Positions 1 to 5,703 of a stretch of DNA of 8,651 nucleotides are shown here, piece by piece; positions within the stretch are counted from its first letter, which is position 1, and the number at the start of each line of letters is the position of its first letter. Source of the DNA: Gammaproteobacteria bacterium UBA6173 (GTDB lineage: Bacteria; Pseudomonadota; Gammaproteobacteria; Pseudomonadales; Pseudohongiellaceae); assembly GCA_002422225.1 (NCBI GenBank), contig DITX01000053.1, positions 4,015-12,665 of the forward strand. Reading direction: 5' to 3'. The translations under genes were made by a program, and so were the position numbers. The notes beneath the pieces are model-generated. The model ran no database searches. It saw nothing but the letters and a program-made list of their open reading frames with translations, and had not been told where the DNA came from.

Positions 1-60
1 TAAAAACACATGCACTTTTGCACTTGGGAAATGGTGCCTGCTTCGGCTACACTTGAGAGC

Positions 61-72
61 GAACAACTGTTC
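61..72. promoter_or_regulatory. Short palindrome upstream of the thiolase gene (possible operator)
   Basis: GAACAACTGTTC is an inverted repeat with 5-bp arms around 2 bases, lying 55 bp before the thiolase start. Its position suits a repressor site, but 5-bp arms are expected by chance several times in a window this size. I found no convincing -35/-10 pair in bases 1-127. No regulator can be named. Confidence 0.15.
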
Positions 73-127
73 TAATTCTGATCCATTTTGCCTAAACAAA
101 AAGTCAAACGACTAAGAAGGACCCATC

Positions 128-1309
128 ATGAGAGAAGCAGTTATTGTGGCAACCGCCCGAACCCCGATTGGTAAAGCCTATCGCGGCGCCTTTAACAACA
201 CCGAAGGCCCAACGCTGGGTGGCCACGCCATTCGCGAAGCGGTAAACCGTGCCGGTATTGCGCCACACGAAATTGATGATGTGGTGATGGGCTGCGCCGT
301 ACAACAAGGCACCACGGGCTACAACATTGGCCGCCTTGCTGGTGTTGCGGCCGGCTTGCCCAGCAGCGTATCCGGCATGAGCATGGATCGCCAGTGCGCC
401 TCAGGCATGATGGCAATTGCCACTGCCGCCAAACAGATCATCGTGGATAACATGGACATCGTGGTTGGCGCGGGTCTGGAATCCATCAGCCTAGTACAAA
501 ACGATCACCGTAATAAATTCCGCACTGTTGACGCTAACGTGCTGGCCTTATCTCAGCACGCCTATATGCCCATGCTGCAAACGGCTGAGATTGTCGCCAA
601 GCGCTACGGCATCAGCCGCGAAGCTCAGGATGAATACAGCTTTCAGAGCCAGCAACGCACTGCGGCTGCACAAGCCGCCGGCAAATTCGACCAGGAAATC
701 GCACCGATGGAATCGTCCATGGGTGTCGCCGACAAAGCAACGGGTGAAATCAGTTTCAGAACTGTCAGATTAACCAAAGACGAAGGCAACCGCCCAGAAA
801 CCACTTTGGAAGGCCTTTTAAGCCTGAAGCCAGTTATCGAAGGCGGCTGCATCACTGCCGGTAATGCCAGCCAGTTATCCGATGGCTCATCTGCCAGCGT
901 CCTGATGGAGAGTAAACAGGCTGAAAAACGTGGTTTGACCCCGCTGGGTGCCTACCGCGGCATGGCGGTGGCCGGATGTGAGCCTGACGAAATGGGCATA
1001 GGCCCGGTGTTTGCAATTCCCGTGCTGCTCAAGCGATTTGGCCTGAAAATGGAAGACATCGGCCTGTGGGAACTCAATGAAGCGTTTGCTGTGCAGGTGC
1101 TGTACTGCCGTGACAAACTCGGCATCCCTGATGAACTGCTGAATGTCAACGGTGGCGCTATCTCTATCGGCCACCCCTACGGCATGAGTGGTGCGCGTAT
1201 GGTTGGCCACGCACTGATCGAAGGCAAACGTCGCGGCGCCAAATACGTGGTATGCACCATGTGTATTGGTGGTGGCATGGGCGGCGCCGGTCTGTTTGAA
1301 GTCTACTGA
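128..1309 (+). CDS. Thiolase family protein (acetyl-CoA C-acyltransferase / acetyltransferase)
   Basis: A 393-residue thiolase, which catalyses reversible CoA-dependent cleavage of 3-ketoacyl-CoA to acetyl-CoA plus a shortened acyl-CoA (or condensation of two acetyl-CoA) in the cytoplasm. The sequence shows the complete active site: nucleophilic Cys90 in DRQCASG, the NEAF motif at 317-320, His349 in GHPYGMSG, and the acid/base Cys379 in MCIGGGMGGAG. These fall one residue beyond the classical C89/H348/C378 numbering of Zoogloea thiolase, so the protein is full length and uninterrupted. The start is supported by AGAAGG at 115-120, seven bases before the ATG. No 3-hydroxyacyl-CoA dehydrogenase or other beta-oxidation gene is adjacent, so whether it works in fatty-acid degradation (FadA-like) or acetoacetyl-CoA metabolism cannot be decided from this window. 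The stop abuts the convergent VOC gene with no spacer. Confidence 0.95.
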   Translation: MREAVIVATARTPIGKAYRGAFNNTEGPTLGGHAIREAVNRAGIAPHEIDDVVMGCAVQQGTTGYNIGRLAGVAAGLPSSVSGMSMDRQCASGMMAIATAAKQIIVDNMDIVVGAGLESISLVQNDHRNKFRTVDANVLALSQHAYMPMLQTAEIVAKRYGISREAQDEYSFQSQQRTAAAQAAGKFDQEIAPMESSMGVADKATGEISFRTVRLTKDEGNRPETTLEGLLSLKPVIEGGCITAGNASQLSDGSSASVLMESKQAEKRGLTPLGAYRGMAVAGCEPDEMGIGPVFAIPVLLKRFGLKMEDIGLWELNEAFAVQVLYCRDKLGIPDELLNVNGGAISIGHPYGMSGARMVGHALIEGKRRGAKYVVCTMCIGGGMGGAGLFEVY

Positions 1310-1741
1310 TCAGACCGCAAATAGCTGCGATTCGATATCCCGGAATGCCTTGAACTCCAGAGCATTCCCGGATGGATCTTTAAAAAACATGGTCGCCTGC
1401 TCGCCAGCGAGGCCTTTGAAACGGATGTAAGGTTCGATCACAAACTCCGTTCCCATCGCGCGCAAGCGCTGCTCAAAGTCGGCAAATTCCTCCATGCTCA
1501 GTACCACTCCAAAATGTGGCACTGGCACACCATGACCATCGACGTGATTGGCATGCTGATGCACAGAGCCGTTTTTGCCCAGATTCGGATTCAGATGCAC
1601 CACTAGTTGATGACCAAAGAAATTGTAATCAATCCAACGATCAGAGCTGCGCCCTTGCGGCAGTTTCAGACGTGTGCCGTAAAACTCACGCGCCTCGTCC
1701 AGATCGCGCACCGGAATGGCCAGATGAAAAGGTCTCAACAT
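1310..1741 (-). CDS. VOC-superfamily (glyoxalase / extradiol dioxygenase-like) protein
   Basis: A 143-residue single-domain VOC-fold protein, probably cytosolic. The first half opens with the typical strand MLRPFHLAIPVRDLDEAREF, with a candidate metal ligand at His6. The second begins near PHFGVVL, with a second candidate His, and ends in DPSGNALEFKAF, whose Glu is the usual last metal ligand. The overall pattern resembles the 'predicted dioxygenase of the extradiol family' group (COG3565); the substrate is unknown. I start at the ATG at 1741 because an AGGA lies about ten bases upstream. The reading frame could extend 11 codons to a TTG at 1774, but that start has no ribosome site and adds residues outside the fold. 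It follows arfB on the same strand after 59 bp and may be co-transcribed with it. Its stop and the thiolase stop face each other without a spacer or terminator. Confidence 0.85.
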   Translation of the reverse strand: MLRPFHLAIPVRDLDEAREFYGTRLKLPQGRSSDRWIDYNFFGHQLVVHLNPNLGKNGSVHQHANHVDGHGVPVPHFGVVLSMEEFADFEQRLRAMGTEFVIEPYIRFKGLAGEQATMFFKDPSGNALEFKAFRDIESQLFAV

Positions 1742-1800
1742 GAATAAATATCCTGAACAGTTTGTGTGAACCAAAAAGCCGCTTTATGACACATGCAGGC

Positions 1801-2214
1801 TTAGTCAGCAACCGGCTTACCACGTAAGGACTTGATGGTCGCTACCTTGCGCTTGCTCTCCAGTCGCTGCTGCTTTTGCGCTCTGGGTATGCGTGTGGCG
1901 AGCCGTGGCGGGGCCACTTCACAGGCTTTGTCAACCAAGGCCTGCAAGCGCGCGATGGCATCTTCGCGATTTTTTTCCTGAGTACGAAAGCGCTGAGCCT
2001 TGATCACAATGACACCGTCGGCATTCATACGCCGATCGCGCAACGCCAGTACCAGCGTTTTGACATCATCCGGCAGTGACGAGGATTTCACGTCATACCG
2101 TAAATGAATGGCAGATGAGACCTTGTTGACGTTTTGTCCGCCGGCACCTTGTGCGCGAATTGCAGAACATTCAATCTCTTGGACTGAAACTTGCCTCGAC
2201 CGGATTGGCTGCAT
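1801..2214 (-). CDS. arfB: Alternative ribosome-rescue factor ArfB (peptidyl-tRNA hydrolase, YaeJ)
   Basis: A 137-residue class-I release-factor-like protein (E. coli ArfB has 140). It hydrolyses peptidyl-tRNA on ribosomes stalled at the 3' end of non-stop mRNA, as a backup to tmRNA trans-translation. The catalytic GGQ is at residues 25-27 within IRAQGAGGQNVNKVSSAIHLR. There is no codon-recognition domain. The C-terminus from about residue 105 is a lysine/arginine-rich tail (RIPRAQKQQRLESKRK and onward, ending LRGKPVAD). In the known family this tail inserts into the empty mRNA entry channel. The central DGVIVIKAQRFRTQEKNREDA stretch is also family-typical. The start is supported by AGAGGA eight bases upstream of the ATG. 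The upstream region on this strand (2215 onward) has no clear -35/-10 pair. The VOC gene follows it. Confidence 0.95.
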   Translation of the reverse strand: MQPIRSRQVSVQEIECSAIRAQGAGGQNVNKVSSAIHLRYDVKSSSLPDDVKTLVLALRDRRMNADGVIVIKAQRFRTQEKNREDAIARLQALVDKACEVAPPRLATRIPRAQKQQRLESKRKVATIKSLRGKPVAD

Positions 2215-2272
2215 TCGCTACATCCTCTTACGACAACACATTACCAGCAATAAAATTTCAAGCGCCCCACGC

Positions 2273-2404
2273 TGGTGCAAATTCAACACCAAAGAACCAA
2301 AACGAATCGTGTTTTTCTGCAAACCTACGCAGAACCATCGATCATAAAAACACCAGAGCCCAAGCCTAAAAATATTTTTCTTTTGCTTTCAATAAGTAAA
2401 GCAA
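2273..2404. promoter_or_regulatory. Three ~20-bp inverted repeats upstream of the sigma-54 promoter (possible activator sites)
   Basis: Three spaced dyads lie in the non-coding DNA before the -24/-12 promoter. They are TGGTG-N9-CACCA at 2273-2291, TTCTGC-N8-GCAGAA at 2315-2334, and TTGCTTT-N8-AAAGCAA at 2383-2404. Relative to a start at 2445 they sit near -172, -130 and -62. Sigma-54 promoters need an enhancer-binding activator upstream, so the first two are at a suitable distance. The third overlaps an A/T-rich stretch that partly resembles an IHF site. The arm sequences differ, so they are not repeats of one site, and at most one or two may be real. None matches the NtrC or CbrB consensus as I know them. 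Confidence 0.25.
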
Positions 2405-2418
2405 TTACAAAAAAATAT

Positions 2419-2433
2419 TGGCACAGCCCATGC
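2419..2433 (+). promoter_or_regulatory. Predicted sigma-54 (RpoN) -24/-12 promoter
   Basis: The sequence TGGCACAGCCCATGC matches the RpoN consensus TGGCAC-N5-TTGC at all but one specified base. The invariant GG (-24) and GC (-12) have exactly the required spacing of ten bases between them. It is preceded by an A/T-rich tract and followed by AT. Transcription would start about 12 bases after the GC, near 2445, which is where the first hairpin of the candidate small RNA begins. It is on the plus strand in a gap without genes. Confidence 0.6.
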
Positions 2434-2444
2434 ATCATACAGAT

Positions 2445-2559
2445 CAAGCACCGGCATTCCCCTGCTGGTGGCTTGAATGGAATAGACTCTCCCCCTTTTC
2501 CATTGATGGGTGATACCTAGCCCACGTGTGAGCCAAGCGCTTCACGTGGGCATTTTTTT
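2445..2559 (+). ncRNA. Candidate sigma-54-dependent small RNA, about 115 nt, three hairpins
   Basis: No protein-coding frame fits here, but the strand is fully structured between a sigma-54 promoter and an intrinsic terminator. Hairpin 1 (2445-2475) pairs CAAGC with GCTTG and ACCGGCA with TGCTGGT (one G-U pair). It has a single bulged G at 2470 and the loop UUCCCC. Hairpin 2 (2476-2504) follows without a gap: AATGGAA pairs with TTCCATT around a 15-nt loop containing CUCUCCCCCUU. A short linker (2505-2519) leads to the terminator stem. The layout resembles a trans-acting regulatory RNA whose C-rich loops could pair with G-rich ribosome binding sites. Other sigma-54-driven small RNAs exist (Qrr, GlmY, CrcZ families), but I do not recognise this one as a member. 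An alternative is that it is an attenuated leader of the nuclease operon 70 bases downstream. Confidence 0.5.
2520..2559 (+). terminator. Strong intrinsic (Rho-independent) terminator
   Basis: GCCCACGTG at 2520-2528 pairs perfectly with CACGTGGGC at 2543-2551. A 14-base apical part can form a further AGC/GCT mini-stem. The hairpin is followed after one A by seven T's (2553-2559). The minus strand has no T tract after the stem, so it works on the plus strand only. No plus-strand protein gene precedes it: the thiolase ends 1.2 kb earlier. This implies a dedicated short transcript upstream. Confidence 0.85.
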
Positions 2560-2583
2560 GCCTGCAATCTGGAGATACGCGAC

Positions 2584-2589
2584 TATACT
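2584..2589 (+). promoter_or_regulatory. Possible sigma-70 -10 element for the nuclease operon
   Basis: TATACT differs at one position from TATAAT and lies 43 bases before the nuclease ATG, downstream of the terminator. No good -35 is found at 16-18 bp: the best hexamers nearby are CTGCAA at 16 bp and TTGCCT at 20 bp. It may be a weak or activated promoter. Confidence 0.3.
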
Positions 2590-2632
2590 GCTCTGGTACA
2601 CTGTGCGCAAACCACAAGACAGGAAGCTTTTT

Positions 2633-3664
2633 ATGTTTTTAAAGCGCGCAGTTTTCTTATCTTCGCTCGTGTGTCATCAGACACGAAAATACGTCATCTC
2701 GTCGGTACACGCCTCGCTGCTGATGGTATTGCCGTTCACCGCAAACGCCTGGGATGCCACCGGGCATCGCTTGACGGCTGAAGTCGCCTGGGAGTTGATG
2801 TCCAGCGATACACGCGAGCAGTTCATCACCCTCCTGAGAGCACACCCACGTTTTGAGCAGGATTTCCTAGCAGCCATGCCTGATGCAGTTAAAAGCGCCG
2901 ATTCAGATACTCAGGCGCGCTGGCTGCTGGGCCAAGCGGCTATCTGGCCGGATATGGCGCGTGGTTTTGAAGGCGACGATCAGCAGCGCTTTGACAACCC
3001 GAACTGGCACTGGATTGACGGCGCATGGGTGCGTGATGAGACCGTTCGTCAAGGCAATGTCTACGTCAATACCGCGCCCCGTCCTGACATTCAAGGTGTG
3101 GCTGCCGAGCAGATACACGAGCGTGGCCACGTCGACAATGTGGCGAATGGATTAGATTTTGCGATGTATGAGCTGCAAAACGCCACCAATAAAGCCGACA
3201 AAGCAGTGGCGTTGAGCTGGTTGCTGCACTTGATTGGTGATGTCCATCAGCCTTTGCATACTGGCGGCTTGGTATCAGAGCGCCTGTTCCCTGAAGGTGA
3301 TCGCGGAGGCAATGGCACCCGCGTGAACAACGGTAATCTGCACTCCACATGGGACAGAGCACTACGTGAAATACCTGTTTCTCAATCAATGCCGGCGTTA
3401 ATGGCAATCGCTACCGACATTTCCTCCGATACCGATCAGCTTGGTTTTCGCCCCACATACTGGCTGCAACAAAGTCGCGATATTTTGCAAAGCACCGTCT
3501 ACCCTCAATCCGTGATCGACAATGTGCTGCGAAGCGAAAATACCGGCAATGAACTGGGAACCGTTACGCTAAGCGCAGCGTATGAGCAACAGATGCGCGA
3601 CATCGCTACCCAGCGAATTGCCGAAGCCGGCGCGCGAATTGCTTATACTCTGGAAAATTTATGA
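2633..3664 (+). CDS. Secreted S1/P1-family zinc nuclease
   Basis: A 343-residue precursor of an S1/P1 nuclease, a trinuclear zinc enzyme that cleaves single-stranded DNA/RNA and removes 3'-phosphates, probably in the periplasm or outside the cell. The predicted signal peptide ends in FTANA, so the mature chain starts at Trp40. In this family the N-terminal Trp itself binds zinc through its backbone. The other expected ligands are all present: His45, Asp107 (IWPD), His126 (NWHW), His199/Asp203/His209 (LLHLIGDVHQPLH) and His237/Asp241 (LHSTWD). The 4- and 6-residue ligand spacings are as in nuclease P1. I start at 2633 because of AGGA at 2621-2624. An upstream in-frame GTG at 2510 would run through the terminator and is rejected. 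The 39-residue signal is long, with two hydrophobic stretches. The TGA overlaps the next ATG (ATGA), indicating translational coupling with the MipA gene. Confidence 0.93.
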   Translation: MFLKRAVFLSSLVCHQTRKYVISSVHASLLMVLPFTANAWDATGHRLTAEVAWELMSSDTREQFITLLRAHPRFEQDFLAAMPDAVKSADSDTQARWLLGQAAIWPDMARGFEGDDQQRFDNPNWHWIDGAWVRDETVRQGNVYVNTAPRPDIQGVAAEQIHERGHVDNVANGLDFAMYELQNATNKADKAVALSWLLHLIGDVHQPLHTGGLVSERLFPEGDRGGNGTRVNNGNLHSTWDRALREIPVSQSMPALMAIATDISSDTDQLGFRPTYWLQQSRDILQSTVYPQSVIDNVLRSENTGNELGTVTLSAAYEQQMRDIATQRIAEAGARIAYTLENL

Positions 3665-4527
3665 CGTCTCGACAACAATTAAATGCACGTGCAGCGCTGC
3701 TGATATCAAGCTGTTTATGGGGTTCTGTGCACGCAGCAGAACCGGTGATGATTGAAAAACCCTTATGGGAGCTTGGTCTGGGTGGCGGCGTGCTGGTGCA
3801 ACCGCACTACCCCTCGTCTGATGAATATCAGACACGTGGCCTTGGACTACCTTACGTGGTTTATCGTGGCGATATTCTGCGCATTGGTGACGGCGGGGCC
3901 GCGCGCGCTGTCGCGGCCGAGAATGGTAACTATGAATTATCACTGTCATTTGCGGCCGCGTTCGACTCTGAAAGTGAAGGCAATGAACTGCGAGAAGGCA
4001 TGCCCGATCTGGACTTCATTTTTGAAGTGGGTCCACAACTGGTTTTTAATCTGGGCAAATTTGAGTTCAGTGACACCAGTCGCTCCGAGCTTCAACTTGC
4101 TTTGCAGGCCCGCGCCGCATTTTCAACGGACTTTGGCGCAGTTGATCATCATGGCTATGTGTTTGAGCCCATGCTACGTTATCGGCATTACGGCGCTTTC
4201 CACCCGCAACTCGAAGCAACCGTCTCGCTGAAACCTTTATGGGCGACACGCGATGTGCACGGCTACTTTTTTGATGTCGCTAATGAGTTCAGTCAGGTAG
4301 ACCGTACCCCTTACCGCGCACGTGGCGGCTATTTTGGTACGGGTTTAAATTTCTCTGGCACCTGGCACATCAGTAACAAAGCCAGGATATTTGCTACGGT
4401 GCAGACCAGCTTTCATCACGGCGCCAAGAACGTGCATAGCCCGCTATTTGAAAACAAATTTAATGCAGGCTTCGGACTCGGTCTCATCTGGTCGCTGCGC
4501 GAAAGCAAACAGAAAATAATGCGTTAA
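3661..4527 (+). CDS. MipA/OmpV-family outer-membrane protein
   Basis: A 288-residue outer-membrane beta-barrel precursor. A signal peptide is evident (basic start, hydrophobic AALLISSCLWGSVHA, cleavage near residue 25-26). The mature start WELGLGGGVLVQPHYPSSDE, followed by GLGLPYVVYRGDILRIGD, is characteristic of MipA/OmpV proteins. The rest alternates short polar turns and amphipathic strands (YELSLSFAAAF, FEVGPQLVFNLG, GYFGTGLNFSGTW, FGLGLIWSL). E. coli MipA is described as a scaffold linking the murein hydrolase MltA with a synthase; other relatives act in outer-membrane adaptation or transport, so the exact role here is open. It starts inside the nuclease stop codon (4-bp overlap), so it is translated from the same message. 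The chain ends with a basic ESKQKIMR tail after the last strand, rather than the usual terminal aromatic residue. Confidence 0.88.
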   Translation: MTSRQQLNARAALLISSCLWGSVHAAEPVMIEKPLWELGLGGGVLVQPHYPSSDEYQTRGLGLPYVVYRGDILRIGDGGAARAVAAENGNYELSLSFAAAFDSESEGNELREGMPDLDFIFEVGPQLVFNLGKFEFSDTSRSELQLALQARAAFSTDFGAVDHHGYVFEPMLRYRHYGAFHPQLEATVSLKPLWATRDVHGYFFDVANEFSQVDRTPYRARGGYFGTGLNFSGTWHISNKARIFATVQTSFHHGAKNVHSPLFENKFNAGFGLGLIWSLRESKQKIMR

Positions 4528-4546
4528 CAGGCAAGGATGCAACACC

Positions 4547-5692
4547 ATGGCTGAACCCTTAAAAAACACGTACGGCCCGGAGATTCCGCGGCGTATTGCC
4601 AGCATGATCAGCCATGCCAATCCTGCGTTTGACGGGCAAAAATTCCTCGATTACGTGTTACCCGATTATGAGTCCCTTGAACTGATGCCACGTGGCTGGC
4701 ACATGGCTGATGGCCTGCGACATGCCTTGCCTGACAACATCGAACTCGCCATCGACATGTTGCTCAATTCGCTGCCACCGGCACGTCCGGATATCGCGGT
4801 AAACTCAGCAACCGAGGATCGTGAAGGCAACACCCTGGCGCCGTTTTTATTTATGCCACACACATTTTTTGTGGCCCGTTATGGCCTGGATCATTTTGAA
4901 GCCTCCATGCGCGCGCAGTATGAATTGACGCAGCGCTTTACAGCAGAATTCAGCATACGACCGTTCCTGCAACATCACACACAGGCGACACTGGCGACGC
5001 TGGAAGGCTGGCTGGACGATCCCAGCGAACACGTACGGCGACTGATTTCGGAAGGCACACGTCCGCGCCTGCCGTGGGCTTCGCGGCTGCCGGCCTTTCA
5101 AAAAGATCCGACACCCGTCATCAGCTTATTGGAGGCGCTGAAGGACGACAGTTCCTTGTACGTCAGGCGCTCGGTTGCCAATAATCTCAACGATATTGGC
5201 AAAGACAATCCTGATGTCATGCTGGACACCGCAGAACGCTGGATGGTGGGTGCTTCCGAACAGCGTGCCTGGCTGGTGAAACATGCATTACGGGTTGCGG
5301 TAAAAGACGCCCATCCACGTGCGCTGGCGCTGATGGGGTTCGGGGGTGAAGCAAACGTAGATATCCTGAATGCCAGCGTCAGCCCGGCGCAGGCCAAAGA
5401 GGGAGATGTGGTCACGCTGTCCTGCACACTGCGCAGTCGGAGCGATCACACCCAGACACTGCTGATTGATTTTGTGGTGCATTACATCAAAGCTAACGGC
5501 AGCAGCCGGCCCAAAGTGTTTAAACTCACGTCCTGTGAACTTGCTGCCGGTCAGCAGATTCAATTATCCAAGCGTTTGTCGCTGGCGGCGATGACCACCC
5601 GGCAGCACTATGCGGGCGAGCATCAGGTTGAGCTGTTGATTAATGGCCAACATTTTCCACTGGGTAGCTTTACACTCGGCTCGCCCTCCTGA
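4547..5692 (+). CDS. alkC: AlkC-type DNA alkylation repair glycosylase with C-terminal Ig-like domain
   Basis: A 381-residue cytoplasmic DNA glycosylase of the AlkC branch of the HEAT-like-repeat AlkC/AlkD superfamily. Known members excise positively charged alkylated bases such as 3-methyladenine and 3-methylcytosine without flipping the base. Residues 1 to about 262 are helical repeats. They carry family-typical stretches: LTQRFTAEFSIRPFL (127-141), HVRRLISEGTRPRLPWA (162-178) and SLYVRRSVANNLNDIGKDNP (203-222). From about 268 to the end the sequence becomes beta-rich (VDILNASVSPAQAKEGDVVTL onward). This matches the Ig-like domain found in one AlkC group and absent from AlkD. The start is supported by AAGGAT at 4533-4538, eight bases before the ATG. 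It follows mipA by 19 bp and is probably the last gene of the operon. An outer-membrane protein and a secreted nuclease are unusual partners for it. It ends 11 bp from the convergent flavoprotein gene, with no visible terminator. Confidence 0.9.
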   Translation: MAEPLKNTYGPEIPRRIASMISHANPAFDGQKFLDYVLPDYESLELMPRGWHMADGLRHALPDNIELAIDMLLNSLPPARPDIAVNSATEDREGNTLAPFLFMPHTFFVARYGLDHFEASMRAQYELTQRFTAEFSIRPFLQHHTQATLATLEGWLDDPSEHVRRLISEGTRPRLPWASRLPAFQKDPTPVISLLEALKDDSSLYVRRSVANNLNDIGKDNPDVMLDTAERWMVGASEQRAWLVKHALRVAVKDAHPRALALMGFGGEANVDILNASVSPAQAKEGDVVTLSCTLRSRSDHTQTLLIDFVVHYIKANGSSRPKVFKLTSCELAAGQQIQLSKRLSLAAMTTRQHYAGEHQVELLINGQHFPLGSFTLGSPS

Positions 5693-5703
5693 AACTCTCT
5701 GCA

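Noticed and set aside
61..72. Match to the Gram-positive LexA box (GAAC-N4-GTTC)
   Set aside because: The gene content points to a gammaproteobacterium, whose LexA recognises CTGT-N8-ACAG. A thiolase is also not an SOS gene.
887..1210. 107-codon reverse-strand ORF inside the thiolase, and similar antisense ORFs elsewhere (for example 3066-3407, 7628-7993)
   Set aside because: All lie opposite clearly conserved genes, show no recognisable family or ribosome site, and have the composition of antisense shadows.
1770..1800. AAAG/CTTT hairpin with T tract after arfB on the minus strand as a terminator
   Set aside because: The stem is only 4 bp with a 3-base loop, too weak to call.
2506..2520. 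Tiny ORF inside the candidate RNA (ATG GGT GAT ACC TAG)
   Set aside because: Four codons with no ribosome site; nothing supports translation.
2508..2550. Resemblance to the conserved core of Vibrio Qrr small RNAs (GGGT..ACCTAGCC..AC)
   Set aside because: Only about a dozen bases match and with an insertion. The rest of the Qrr core and its stem-loop order are absent, so chance is the simpler explanation despite the shared sigma-54 promoter type.
2510..2632. In-frame upstream extension of the nuclease gene from GTG at 2510
   Set aside because: It would translate straight through the terminator hairpin and T tract. The ATG at 2633 has a good ribosome site and gives a proper secretion signal.
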